In this document: piece by piece, positions 19,069-27,725 of the stretch
Numbering within the stretch: position 1 is the first letter of the stretch
How the letters are laid out: each line of letters starts with the position of its first letter
Source of the DNA: Lysobacter enzymogenes
Lineage (GTDB): Bacteria > Pseudomonadota > Gammaproteobacteria > Xanthomonadales > Xanthomonadaceae
Assembly: GCF_023617245.1 (NCBI RefSeq)
Contig: NZ_CP067396.1
Span: 6,142,197 to 6,206,196, forward strand
Direction of reading: 5' to 3'
Length of the DNA: 64,000 bases
The notes under the pieces: generated by a model
Told to the model about the DNA's origin: nothing
The model's input: the letters and a program-made list of their open reading frames with translations, nothing else
Database searches by the model: none
Program-made: the position numbers and the translations under genes

Positions 19069-19420
19069 GGCCGCCGACGCGATCGTGGTGACCCGCATCG
19101 ACCCGGCCGCGTACGACCCGGCCGGCAAGGACGAAGCCGTGCGCGCGGCCTGCGCGAAGTGGACGCTCGATGCCAAGCAGGCGACGAAGTTCTTCCGCGC
19201 CAGCCGCGAGTACCCCGATGGCACCCACGACGCGTTCTACTGGCTGCCGTGCTCGATCAAGGGCCGCCTGCGCGCGCAGGGCCGCGAGTGGGATTTCGAG
19301 ATCAACGCCGCCGCCACCGCGACCTGGATCGACGGCGACACGGCGCGGCGCTGGGGCTGCACCGACAAAGCTTGCGAGCCGCTGGTGCTGCTGATGCCGG
19401 ACGGCAACGAAGGCCCGTAG
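18935..19420 (+). CDS. Lipoprotein, probable immunity protein to the amidase toxin
   Basis: A 161-residue predicted lipoprotein in a different frame, overlapping the amidase gene's last 134 bases. After a basic start (RSRTRPWARAR), the hydrophobic stretch LLLPTLLLSM ends in MAAC, with lipidation at Cys37. The mature domain (about 125 residues) has KWTLDAKQATKFFRASREY, FYWLPCSIKGRL and ATWIDGDTARRWGC, including three further cysteines. AAGGAG lies 11 bases before the ATG at 18935; a second in-frame ATG at 18959 lacks one. Lipoprotein immunity genes beside type IV effectors are the rule in Xanthomonas, so protection of the cell's own peptidoglycan from the amidase is the natural inference, not proven. 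Confidence 0.82.
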   Translation: MTKTSTSTMRSRTRPWARARTCTCLLLPTLLLSMAACSPPRRAAEAADAIVVTRIDPAAYDPAGKDEAVRAACAKWTLDAKQATKFFRASREYPDGTHDAFYWLPCSIKGRLRAQGREWDFEINAAATATWIDGDTARRWGCTDKACEPLVLLMPDGNEGP

Positions 19421-19435
19421 CGGCTCGCGCCGCCT

Positions 19436-19565
19436 GTAGGAACGGCGCAAGCCGCGACCGCGAATCCGCAACCACGGCGCAGCCCGCTTGTCGGGCGTTG
19501 TTTCGCTCGCAGGGCGCTTTCTTCGTGGCTGCGGATTCGCGGTCGCGGCTCGCGCCGCTCCTACA
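19436..19565. repeat. Family I inverted pair
   Basis: Forward copy 19436-19463 (core tgtaggaacggcgcaagccg) and reverse copy 19539-19565, separated by 75 bases, between the lipoprotein gene and a bidirectional terminator. Confidence 0.85.
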
Positions 19566-19584
19566 GGGGCTGCGGCCGCATACG

Positions 19585-19613
19585 AAAAAGGGCGCCCTGA
19601 GGCGCCCTTTTTT
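19585..19613. terminator. Bidirectional rho-independent terminator
   Basis: Stem aaaaagggcgcc / ggcgccctttttt around a ctga loop, with A-run on the left and T-run on the right, lying between convergent genes; it can serve both. Confidence 0.92.
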
Positions 19614-19629
19614 GCCACCGCGGCGGCGA

Positions 19630-20667
19630 TCAGCGCACGTACGGCGCCGGCGCGTTCTCGACCTGCTTCTGCTTGATCTGGTCGATCTTGGCCTGCTCTT
19701 CCTCGCGGGTCATGCGGTGCTTGGGCGCGATGTTCGGCTCGATCAGGCGCATCCAGTTGCGGGTGATCTGCTTGCTCTCGTCCTCGCAGCGCAGCGCGCG
19801 GGCTTCGGGCAGGCGGCCGCTGGTGACGATGCGCAGGTACTTGCCCGGGTCGTGGCCGTAGATCATGCACTGCAGGTTGAAGAAGCGCTGCGCGCCGACC
19901 GAGTGCTCGTCGGCGTAGGTCGCCATGTCGTGGTTGCCGCTGTCGGTCAGCAGGAAGAAGTTCGAGGCCAGCTGCAGGTTCTGGGCGATGTCGCCCTCGG
20001 ACTCGTCGGCGCTGACGAAGGACAGCATCAAGGTCGTGGCGAGCTGGTCGACCGCGTCTTCCTCGCGGCCGGTCTGCGGCAGGTCGAGCATGTCGACCAG
20101 GGCGTGGCCGGTCTCGTGCAGCATCAGGAAGCGCAGGTTCGCCATCAGGTACTTGAGCTGGTCGCGGGTGCTGCCGCCGTTGGCCTGGGCGATCGCCGCG
20201 CCCTGCCGCACCAGCATGTCGAGCATCTCGTAGCACAGCACCACGTCGCCCTTGTCGCGGGCGTAGAAGGCGTTGATGGTGCCGCACTCGGCGGTGATGA
20301 AGTTGATCGGCCGCGGCAGGGTCAGCCAGCCGTCGAGCTGGTTGACCTCGGGCAGGTTGCGCAGCACGTCGATCTCGCTGGCCATGTTGTAGATCGACAG
20401 CAGCTGCGGACTGCGCGGGGAGACGTACTTATAGGTGAAGTGGGTGCCGTCGGCCTTCTCCGTCGCCGCCGCTTCGGCGGCGACCGGCGCGGTTTCGGCC
20501 GGCAGCGCGGCGTCGACCGGCTTGGCCGGCTCGACCACGGCGGCGACCGGCGCGGCGACCGGCGCGGGCGCGGCGGCCTGTTGCTTTTGCCAGGTGCTGT
20601 AGCCCCAGATCGAACAGACCGCGATCAAGGCCGCGGCCAGCACGCCGATGATGATCTTTTGAACCAT
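19630..20667 (-). CDS. Membrane-anchored DUF4344-type metallopeptidase
   Basis: A 345-residue protein. Residues 5-24 (IIIGVLAAALIAVCSIWGYS) form an N-terminal membrane anchor; an Ala/Pro/Val-rich linker runs to about residue 70. The rest is a zinc metallopeptidase domain with the HExxH motif at His184-Glu-Thr-Gly-His188 (LHETGHALVDMLDLP), then GREEDAVDQLAT, whose glutamates supply the likely third ligand, as in DUF4344 proteins. The active domain would face the periplasm. The C-terminus is a charged helix (REEEQAKIDQIKQKQVE). The ATG directly precedes the anchor. Substrate unknown. It is transcribed towards the bidirectional terminator. Confidence 0.88.
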   Translation of the reverse strand: MVQKIIIGVLAAALIAVCSIWGYSTWQKQQAAAPAPVAAPVAAVVEPAKPVDAALPAETAPVAAEAAATEKADGTHFTYKYVSPRSPQLLSIYNMASEIDVLRNLPEVNQLDGWLTLPRPINFITAECGTINAFYARDKGDVVLCYEMLDMLVRQGAAIAQANGGSTRDQLKYLMANLRFLMLHETGHALVDMLDLPQTGREEDAVDQLATTLMLSFVSADESEGDIAQNLQLASNFFLLTDSGNHDMATYADEHSVGAQRFFNLQCMIYGHDPGKYLRIVTSGRLPEARALRCEDESKQITRNWMRLIEPNIAPKHRMTREEEQAKIDQIKQKQVENAPAPYVR

Positions 20668-20961
20668 GGATGTGTCGCTCTCGTCAGGAAAGGCACGGGG
20701 CCCCAGGCCCCGGTTCGAGCGCAAGACGCGAGCGGCGAGCGGTTCCGGCGCGATGCGGTCCGGCGGCGGCGCCGCCTGGACAGCCCCCTCAGCGGGCCGG
20801 TCCGATCGGCGCGTAGAGGCATCCCTGCACCGTCGCGGCGGATGGTACTCCGATGTTTTCGAGAAGTGCATCGGATTTTGCCGGTAATGACAGTAGGAAT
20901 GACGGTCGCGAACGGGGCGTCGCCGCCGCGTGGCCCCTGGGCCGCGGCAGGCGACGCCGGC

Positions 20962-21447
20962 TCAGCAGTCGTCGTTCTCGTAGTGCACCTTCTCCAGGGT
21001 CTCCGCCATTTCCTTGCGCTTGCGGGCCAAGGCCGGCGCCGGGTCGAACCGCACCGGCAGCACCCGCTCGCCGTCGGGGCTGATCCACTTGCCCTTGAGC
21101 CCGGCGCCGTCGCGCACCAGCATCAGCGCGCCGCTGATGCCGCTGCCGAGGCTGGATTCGACCAGCGCCAGGTGGCCCTTGCGGTCGCTGTTGGCGTCCA
21201 GCGCCAGCCACTTGGACACGCCGTCGTAGCGGTAGACCGCGCTGATCGTGCGCAGGATGCCGCCGCACGGCGCCGGCTCGTCCTGCAGGTACATCGTCAC
21301 CGCGCGCGTGCCGACGCGGCCGGTGTACAGGGTCAGGGTGGTGCCGTCGTCCTGGGTGGCGGCGACGGCGGCGGGCGCCGGCGCGGCCAGCAGCGCGGCG
21401 GCGGCGAACGCGATCGCGAGCGCGGGCGTCCATGTCCGGGTTTTCAT
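20962..21447 (-). CDS. Exported hypothetical protein
   Basis: A 161-residue protein with a clear signal peptide (residues 1-30: KTRTWTPALAIAFAAAALLAAPAPAAVAA). The mature domain has beta-rich character (TTLTLYTGRVGTRAVTMYLQ, SAVYRYDGVSKWLALDA, GLKGKWISPDGERVLPVRF) and ends with an acidic C-terminal cysteine tail (YENDDC); one other cysteine is in PAPCGG, so a disulfide is possible. Family not recognised. It is divergent from aceK. The 294 bases between it and the metallopeptidase start hold nothing I can support. Confidence 0.78.
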   Translation of the reverse strand: MKTRTWTPALAIAFAAAALLAAPAPAAVAATQDDGTTLTLYTGRVGTRAVTMYLQDEPAPCGGILRTISAVYRYDGVSKWLALDANSDRKGHLALVESSLGSGISGALMLVRDGAGLKGKWISPDGERVLPVRFDPAPALARKRKEMAETLEKVHYENDDC

Positions 21448-21521
21448 GATGGTTTCATCGGTAAGCGAAGTCGGGCCGCGAGCATGCCACAGCCGCTCGC
21501 GCGCGGCCGTACACTGCGGCC

Positions 21522-23252
21522 ATGTCCGCCGCCCCCGACGCTCTCGCCGAAGCGGTCGCCGTCGCCAGCCAGATCCGCGACGCGTTCGCCGACTACCACG
21601 CGCGCTTCGCCGCGATCACCCGGCGCGCGCAAGGCCGCTTCGAACGCTGCGACTGGAGCGGCGCACGCGAGGACGCGGTCGATCGCATCGCGCTGTACGA
21701 CCTGTGCGTGGGCGAGGCCGGACGCGCGCTGGAAACCCGGCTCGGCGAGCGAGCGCGCGAACGCGCGCTGTGGGCGAGCGTGCGCGAGGCCTATGCCGGC
21801 ATCGTCGCGCCGCTGCTCGACGGCGAGTTGTACAAGACCTTCTTCAACACCCTGACGCGGCGTTTCTTCAAGACCCGCGGCGTCGACCCGGCGCTGGAAT
21901 TCGTGGCGCTGGACATCGAACCGACCGACGCGATCACCCATCCGGTGGCGCGGCACAGCTATGCGGTGTCGGGCGAGCGCCTGGTCGAGACCTTCATGCG
22001 CGTGCTCGACGACTACCCCTTCGCCGTGCCCTACGCCCACCGCACCCGCTGCGCGGCCGGGATCGCGGTGCGGCTGCAGGAGGACTTGCAGCATTGGGGC
22101 CCGCAACCGGTGCGCGCGGTCGAGCTGCTGGACACGGTGTTCTACCGCGAGCGCCGCGCCTACCTGGTCGGGCGGGTGTTCGGCGAACGCAGTTTCTCGC
22201 CGTGCGTGATCGCCCTGGTCAACGACGGCGGCGCGCTGCGGGTCGATGCGGTGCTGACCCTGCGCGCCGAGGTGGTGCAGCTTTTCAGCTATTCGCGCAG
22301 CTATTTCCACGCCGACCTGCCGACCGTCGGCGACGCGGTGGTGTTCCTGCGCACGCTGCTGCCGGGCAAGCCGATCGACGAGCTCTACACCGTGCTCGGC
22401 CGCGCCAAGCAGGGCAAGACCGAGCGCTACCGCACCTTCTTCCGCCAGTTCGCCGCGCAGCCGGGCGAGCGCTTGATCCGCGCCGAAGGCGAGCGCGGCA
22501 TGGTCATGGCGGTATTCACCCTGCCCAGCTATCCGCTGGTGTTCAAGCTGATACGCGACCGTTTCGCGTACCCGAAGGAAGTCGCGCGCGAAGAGGTGGA
22601 GGCGAAGTATTCGCTGGTGTTCCACCACGACCGCGTCGGCCGCCTGGTCGACGCGCAGCCGTTCCGGTTCCTGCGCTTCCCGCGCGCGCGCTTCGCCCCG
22701 GACCTGCTCGACGAGCTGATGACGACCTGCGCCGGCAGCATCACCGAGGACGGCGACGACCTGGTCCTGCACCTGTGCTATGTCGAACGCCGCCTGCGCC
22801 CGCTCAACCTGTACCTGCGCGAGCAGACGCCCGAGGCCGCGCGCGCGGCGGCGATCGACTACGGCCAGGCGATCCGCGACCTCGCCCTGAGCAACATCTT
22901 CCCCGGCGACCTGCTGCTGAAGAATTTCGGCGTGTCGCGCCACGGCCGGGCGATCTTCTACGACTACGACGAACTGTGCCTGGTCAGCGACTGCCGTTTC
23001 CGCGAGGTGCCGGCGCCGCGCAACCACGAGGAAGAGATGGAATCGGGCGCGTGGTTCTACGCCCACGGCAACGACGTCTTCCCTGAGCAGTTCCCGCGCT
23101 TCCTCGGCCTGTCGCCGCCGCTGCTCGGCGCGCTGATGCACGCCCACGGCGAGATCTTTCAGGTCGAGTGGTGGCGGCAGGTGCAGGCCGGGCTCGCGGC
23201 CGGGCGGATCAACGACGTGGCGCCGTATCCGTCGGCGCGGCGGCTGCCGTGA
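21522..23252 (+). CDS. aceK: Isocitrate dehydrogenase kinase/phosphatase
   Basis: A 576-residue bifunctional enzyme, near the E. coli length, that phosphorylates and dephosphorylates Icd to divide carbon between the TCA cycle and the glyoxylate bypass. The N-terminal half is the AceK regulatory domain (LYKTFFNTLTRRFFKTRG, FSYSRSYFHADLP). The C-terminal half is the kinase fold with the ATP-binding lysine Lys342 in VFKLIRDRF and the metal-binding Asp481/Asp483 in IFYDYDE, preceded by LSNIFPGDLLLKNFGVS. Here it is not in an aceBAK operon but stands 4.3 kb from its substrate's gene icd; no aceA or aceB is in the window. No strong ribosome site is visible. Confidence 0.97.
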   Translation: MSAAPDALAEAVAVASQIRDAFADYHARFAAITRRAQGRFERCDWSGAREDAVDRIALYDLCVGEAGRALETRLGERARERALWASVREAYAGIVAPLLDGELYKTFFNTLTRRFFKTRGVDPALEFVALDIEPTDAITHPVARHSYAVSGERLVETFMRVLDDYPFAVPYAHRTRCAAGIAVRLQEDLQHWGPQPVRAVELLDTVFYRERRAYLVGRVFGERSFSPCVIALVNDGGALRVDAVLTLRAEVVQLFSYSRSYFHADLPTVGDAVVFLRTLLPGKPIDELYTVLGRAKQGKTERYRTFFRQFAAQPGERLIRAEGERGMVMAVFTLPSYPLVFKLIRDRFAYPKEVAREEVEAKYSLVFHHDRVGRLVDAQPFRFLRFPRARFAPDLLDELMTTCAGSITEDGDDLVLHLCYVERRLRPLNLYLREQTPEAARAAAIDYGQAIRDLALSNIFPGDLLLKNFGVSRHGRAIFYDYDELCLVSDCRFREVPAPRNHEEEMESGAWFYAHGNDVFPEQFPRFLGLSPPLLGALMHAHGEIFQVEWWRQVQAGLAAGRINDVAPYPSARRLP

Positions 23253-23304
23253 GCGGCGGCCGGGGCCGGGGGTTGGCCCGGCGCCGACCCGGCACCATCG
23301 CGAT

Positions 23305-23541
23305 TCAGGCGCAGCGCGCGCCGTCGCAACCGGCCTCGACCCGCGCGCTCTGCGCCGGCCACAGCCGCAGCCACCAGCGGCGCCAGTCGGCGCGCGGTGC
23401 GGCTTGAGCCGGGCGCGAGGCGGGAACGTAGGCCGCCGGCCGCTGCGCCGGCGCCGGCGCGGCCGGATGCTCGTCGTCGTCGGCATCGCGCGGATCGACG
23501 AAATGGCCGTGCAGGAACATCAGGTTCTTGTAGATATTCAT
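23305..23541 (-). CDS. Small hypothetical protein divergent from LysR gene
   Basis: A 78-residue protein: MNIYKNLMFLHGHFVDPRDA, an acidic then Ala/Pro-rich middle, and a basic aromatic segment RADWRRWWLRLWPAQ that resembles the start of the DUF1127 domain, ending with a short cysteine-containing tail (GCDGARC). The start has GGAG upstream. Small DUF1127-like genes divergent from GcvA-type LysR regulators are common in proteobacteria, and this pair fits that layout; regulation of this gene by the LysR protein is inference. Confidence 0.7.
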   Translation of the reverse strand: MNIYKNLMFLHGHFVDPRDADDDEHPAAPAPAQRPAAYVPASRPAQAAPRADWRRWWLRLWPAQSARVEAGCDGARCA

Positions 23542-23702
23542 GGCCGGATCTCCAGTGGGGCGGCGCGGCCGAGGCGGGGAAATCGCCGGCGCGCTGCGGG
23601 CGAGGTTCAAATTACGCTCGCCACGGAAGCCCAAAAAGCGATACGTTTGCAAGCCAGACTTGAGCTGGATCGAACGCTGATCCGTCTTCCGGGACCGCCG
23701 CG

Positions 23703-24674
23703 ATGAACCGTCCGCCGTTGCACGCCCTGCTGGGTTTCGCCACCGCCGCGCGCCTGAGCAACCTCACCCGCGCGGCCGAGCAGATGCACCTCACCGTCAG
23801 CGCGCTGAGCCACCAGATCCGCACGCTGGAAGAGCGCCTGGGCCGGCGCCTGTTCGAGCGCGGCCCGCGCGGGGTGCGCCTGACCGCCGACGGCGAGCGC
23901 CTGCTGTCGGTGGTGGCGCCGCACCTGGACGCGCTCGACCACGCCCTGCGCCCGTACAGCCCGCGCCGCGACGAAGTGCTGACCCTGAGCCTGATGGCGT
24001 CGATGGCCTCGTCCTGGCTGGTGCCGCGGCTGGGCAGCTTCGTCGCCCAGTACCCACAGCTCGAACTCAACCTGTTCTCGTCCTCGGCGCTGGTCGATTT
24101 CGACCGCGAACCGGGCATCGACGCGGCCATGCGCGGCGGCTACGGCCGCTGGCCGGGGCTGGTGATCGAACACCTGTTCGACGAGACCCTGGTGCCGGTG
24201 GCCAGCCCGGAGCTGGTCGCGCGCATGGGCGGCCTGCCGGCGCAGGAAGACCTGCACCGCTGGCCCTTGCTCGGCGACCTGTCCACGTACTGGCAGGGCT
24301 GGTTCGACCGCTACGGCGGCCAGCCGCCGGCGCGCTTCGTCGCCCACTTCGACGACTCCGAGACCATGCACCGCGCCGCGGTCGAAGGCCTGGGCGTGGC
24401 GCTGGGGCGGCTGGCGCGCACCCGGCTGCTGATCCGCAACGGCCAGCTGGTGCCACTGAGCCAGGGCCGGCTGAAGATCGACTGGGGCCATTACCTGGTG
24501 TATCCGCAACGCTCGGTCGACCACGCCGGGCTCGAATCCTTCCGCAGCTGGCTGCATGAACAGGCGCGCCAGTACGTCGAGCAGATGGATGCGGACCTGG
24601 CCGCGCGCGAACCCGCCGCGGTGTCCGCGGCGCCCGCGCGACCACCGAAAAAACCGCGCGCGAAGCCGCGCTGA
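23703..24674 (+). CDS. LysR-family transcriptional regulator (GcvA-like)
   Basis: A 323-residue regulator. Residues 1-62 form the winged helix-turn-helix (LLGFATAARLSNLTRAAEQM, LSHQIRTLEERLGRRLFERG), followed by the ligand-binding domain in the GcvA/AmpR style (SMASSWLVPRLGSFVAQYPQ, LDFDREPGIDAAMRGGYGRWP-like segment, VAVEGLGVALGRLA-like segment). A basic, Ala/Pro-rich tail (RPPKKPRAKPR) is unusual and may aid DNA contact. It probably controls itself and the divergent small gene at 23305; the 161-base shared region would hold the operator. The inducer is unknown. Confidence 0.92.
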   Translation: MNRPPLHALLGFATAARLSNLTRAAEQMHLTVSALSHQIRTLEERLGRRLFERGPRGVRLTADGERLLSVVAPHLDALDHALRPYSPRRDEVLTLSLMASMASSWLVPRLGSFVAQYPQLELNLFSSSALVDFDREPGIDAAMRGGYGRWPGLVIEHLFDETLVPVASPELVARMGGLPAQEDLHRWPLLGDLSTYWQGWFDRYGGQPPARFVAHFDDSETMHRAAVEGLGVALGRLARTRLLIRNGQLVPLSQGRLKIDWGHYLVYPQRSVDHAGLESFRSWLHEQARQYVEQMDADLAAREPAAVSAAPARPPKKPRAKPR

Positions 24675-24817
24675 GCGGCCGCGCGAGGCAGCGCGCGAAC
24701 GTGGCCGCGCACGCGCCGCGGCGCGTCGGTCGGCGACGGGCGCACAGATGCGCTACAGCGGCCGCCGAACGCTTTGCGGTAGGCTGCGGGTTTCTGAACG
24801 CCACTGGAGTCCGTTGC

Positions 24818-26011
24818 ATGGAACGTCAACGCCTTGCCCGCCTGTTGCTCGCCGCGCTGTTGCCCGCCGGCGCCTGCGCAGCGGCGCATGCTCAGGAAAC
24901 CCAGGCCGCCACCGACGCGGCGACCGCGAAGACCGTGGAGCAGGCCGCGCAGGCGCCGGCCGCGCAGACCCCGGCAGAGCCGGCCGCGCAGAACGCGGCG
25001 CAGGCGCCGGTCGCGGCGACGCCCGCTGCGCCTGCAGCCCCCGCAACGCCGGCGGTGCCGGCCACGGGAACCGAAACGCCCGCCGCCGCGCCGCCGGCGG
25101 AACCGCCGGCGGCCGCCAAGCCGACGGTGGAAAGGACGGCGGAAAAAGTCGCGCGACCGCCGGCCGAGCAGGCCGCCGCCGAGCGCATCGCCGACAAGCC
25201 CGCCGAAGCGGCCAAGGACGCGGCCAAGCCGGCCGCGCGCAAGCCCGCGCCGGCCACCGGCGCCGGCGGCCCGCTCAAGAACGTCGTCGCCGGCAGCTGG
25301 CGCGATCCGGCCAACGTCGCCCGCGACGGCTACCGCCATCCGCTGGAGACCCTGCAGTTCTTCGGCGTGCGCCCCGACCAGACCGTGGTCGAGATCACCC
25401 CGGGCGGCGGCTGGTACTCGGAGATCCTGGCCCCGTACCTGCGCGAGAAGGGCCGCTACGTGGCCGCCGTGGTCGATCCCGACAGCCAGACCAAGGACAG
25501 CTCGCGCGCCTACTTCGCCAAGGCCAAGAGCGGCCTGGAGAAGAAGTTCGCCGCCGCCCCGGCGCAGTACGGCGGCGCCGTCATCGCCGCCTACGACCCG
25601 TTCAAGCCGGCCTTCGGCGCGCCGGCCTCGGCCGACGTGGTGCTGACCTTCCGCAACGTCCACAACTGGCGTTCGGCCGGCCAGGCCGAGGTGATGTTCA
25701 AGGGCTTCTACGACGTGCTCAAGCCCGGCGGCACCCTCGGCGTGGTCGAGCACCGCGCCAAGGGCGACGTGCCGGCCGAGGACAAGTCCGGCTACGTCGG
25801 CCAGGCCCAGGTGATCGCGCTCGCCGAGGCGGCCGGGTTCCGGCTCGAGGGCAAGAGCGAGGTCAACGCCAACCCGCGCGACACCAAGGACTACCCCAAC
25901 GGCGTGTGGACCCTGCCGCCGAGCAACCAGCACGAGGCCGCGGACGGCGCCAAGTACAAGGCGATCGGCGAGAGCGACCGCATGACCTTGCGTTTCCGCA
26001 AGCCGCGCTGA
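24818..26011 (+). CDS. Exported class I SAM-dependent methyltransferase-like protein
   Basis: A 397-residue protein. A signal peptide (RLLLAALLPAGACAAAHAQ) is followed by an Ala/Pro-rich low-complexity region to about residue 145, then a methyltransferase-like domain: VVEITPGGGWYSEILAPYL is the SAM-binding motif I, with RYVAAVVDPD, ADVVLTFRNVHNW and LKPGGTLGVVEHRA after it. Xanthomonads and caulobacters have exported relatives of this type; since SAM is not expected in the periplasm, the domain may have another role or find a ligand there. CTGGAG precedes the ATG. It ends at a strong terminator. The long Ala/Pro linker looks expanded. Confidence 0.85.
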   Translation: MERQRLARLLLAALLPAGACAAAHAQETQAATDAATAKTVEQAAQAPAAQTPAEPAAQNAAQAPVAATPAAPAAPATPAVPATGTETPAAAPPAEPPAAAKPTVERTAEKVARPPAEQAAAERIADKPAEAAKDAAKPAARKPAPATGAGGPLKNVVAGSWRDPANVARDGYRHPLETLQFFGVRPDQTVVEITPGGGWYSEILAPYLREKGRYVAAVVDPDSQTKDSSRAYFAKAKSGLEKKFAAAPAQYGGAVIAAYDPFKPAFGAPASADVVLTFRNVHNWRSAGQAEVMFKGFYDVLKPGGTLGVVEHRAKGDVPAEDKSGYVGQAQVIALAEAAGFRLEGKSEVNANPRDTKDYPNGVWTLPPSNQHEAADGAKYKAIGESDRMTLRFRKPR

Positions 26012-26021
26012 GCCACGCAAG

Positions 26022-26056
26022 CCCGCGGCGGCCTGGCGGCCGCCGCGGGTTTTTTT
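26022..26056 (+). terminator. Rho-independent terminator
   Basis: A 12-bp perfect stem (cccgcggcggcc/ggccgccgcggg) with a tggc loop followed by seven T residues, after the methyltransferase gene. Confidence 0.93.
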
Positions 26057-26255
26057 ATGGGCAGTCGGCGGCTGATCGGCGGGCTGTGGTACGCACGATG
26101 TCGCATAGCGATGAGGTGGCTGGGCCTTCACCGTAGCTGCGAGTGCGCGGTCGCGACTCGCGTCGCTCCTACAAGGCTTCGGCCTGTTTCGTATCCAGCG
26201 GCCGGTGCTGCGTGAGCTGCCACCGCAGCACCCGCCTACAACGAATCCCGCCTAC

Positions 26256-27045
26256 CGTCATTCCGGCGAAAGCCGGAATCCATTTTGCCGTTGCCGTTGC
26301 GGTTTGCTTGGACGCAACCCCAAGTAAAGCCCATATTCCGCAGCCCCGGAGGGCGCGCGCATGGATGCGCGCGCGCGCCATGGGGCAGGATGCCCCTTAT
26401 GGCGCGGCCCCGCGCCGCTGCGAGCCATAGTGGCTCTTGATCCGAAAAAACAAGGCCTTTTCTTTGGTTACTTTCTTTGTGGCTTAAGACAAAGAAAGTG
26501 ACCCGGCCGCTTGCGGACGGAAGCTGTTGATCTTCGCTTGTCGTCACAAGTACGCACACGCAAAGACGAACCCCACCGCGGCACGCCCCCTGTAGGAGCG
26601 GCGCAAGCCGCGACCGCGCCATCGCAGCGATTGCGGAAGTTCCGTCGTAGTTGCGTTGTCGCGGTCGCAGCTCGCGCCGATCCTACAGTCGGATACGCAA
26701 CCCCACAACCGTCATTCCGGCGAAAGCCGGAACCCATTTTGACTTTACTGCTGCTTTCGCCGTTGCCGATGTGTCGCGTGACGACAAGCCACCATCCAAA
26801 GCTTTCGTCCGCAAGCGGCCGAGCTACTTTCTTTTGTCAGCGCGACAAAAGAAAGTAGCCAAAGAAAAACGCTTGTTTTAGGTCACAAGCCACTAAGTCC
26901 AGCACCTTGCGCGGGGATGCGCCGTAAGGGGCATCCTGCCCCTACGGCGCACGCGCGCATCCATGCGCGCGCCCTCCGGGTCTGCGAAACATCGGCCTCG
27001 TTCGAGGTGGAGACAAAGCAGCAACGACAACAGCAACAGCAATCG
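26256..27045. repeat. Composite mirrored repeat element C1 (about 790 bp, uninterrupted)
   Basis: A long mosaic with two arms pointing inwards to Family I copies (26591-26618, 26660-26688). Each arm carries, from outside in: an attccggcgaaagccggaat hairpin or a triplet-rich stretch, a ggagggcgcgcgcatggatg palindrome block, a 'caag-ctttgg' A/T-rich block, a 30-35 bp hairpin (type B at 26468-26500, type A at 26824-26858) and a cggccgcttgcggacg block. The same mosaic recurs at 33843 and, in part, at 43005. Open frames inside translate to repeat-derived peptides and are not genes. A further Family I copy lies at 26147-26173, so the 1.1-kb gap before rluE is repeat DNA. Confidence 0.85.
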
Positions 27046-27175
27046 CCACCGCGCTCGCGCTGCCGGCAAGACCATCGCCTGCGCAATCGAAGACCGCCCC
27101 ACCCAGGCCCTGTCCCTCAAGACCTCACTCAAGCGCAAAATAGCCTGCGCACCACCCACCGTCCGCCCGACTCCG

Positions 27176-27712
27176 ATGCTCATCGCCCTCAACAAACCCT
27201 ACGGCGCGCTCTCGCAGTTCACCGACCGCAGCCAGCCGCCCAAGCCGACCCTGGCCGGGTTCGGGCTGCCGGCCGGGGTCTATGCGGCCGGACGCCTGGA
27301 CCACGACAGCGAAGGGCTGTTGCTGCTCACCGACGACGGCGCGCTCGCCCATCGCCTCACCGATCCGCGCCACAAGCAGGCCAAGACCTATCTGGTCCAG
27401 GTCGAGGGCGCGCCGGACGAGGCGCAGTTGCGGCGTCTGCGCGACGGGGTGGAATTGAACGACGGGCCGACCCTGCCGGCGCAGGCGCGCGCGGTGGCGG
27501 CGCCGGATTGGCTGTGGCCGCGCGATCCGCCGGTACGCTTCCGCAAGACCGTGCCCGATGCGTGGCTGGAATTGAGCATCGGCGAAGGCCGCAACCGCCA
27601 GGTGCGGCGCATGACCGCGGCGGTCGGACTGCCGACGCTGCGCTTGATCCGGGTCGCGATCGGTCCGCACCGGCTCGACGGGCTCGCGCCGGGACAGTGG
27701 CGCGCGCTCTAG
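27176..27712 (+). CDS. rluE: 23S rRNA pseudouridine(2457) synthase
   Basis: A 178-residue RsuA/RluE-family enzyme that makes pseudouridine in 23S rRNA. It tracks E. coli RluE through FNKPYG-type start (ALNKPYGALSQFTD), GVYAAGRLDHDSEGLLLLT with the catalytic aspartate, VQVEG, NDGPTLPA, WLWPRDPPVR and EGRNRQVRRMTAAVGLPTLR. It lacks the N-terminal basic extension of the E. coli protein and, like it, has no S4 domain. The ATG was chosen because conserved sequence begins there; the frame is open upstream through the repeat element. No clear ribosome site is seen. Confidence 0.94.
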   Translation: MLIALNKPYGALSQFTDRSQPPKPTLAGFGLPAGVYAAGRLDHDSEGLLLLTDDGALAHRLTDPRHKQAKTYLVQVEGAPDEAQLRRLRDGVELNDGPTLPAQARAVAAPDWLWPRDPPVRFRKTVPDAWLELSIGEGRNRQVRRMTAAVGLPTLRLIRVAIGPHRLDGLAPGQWRAL

Positions 27713-27725
27713 CCGGGCGCCGCGC

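Noticed and set aside
26143..27086. Several short frames in the composite repeats (for example ARIHARALRGCG-type peptides)
   Set aside because: The same peptides appear wherever the repeat occurs, on either strand, without starts or ribosome sites; they are repeat-derived.
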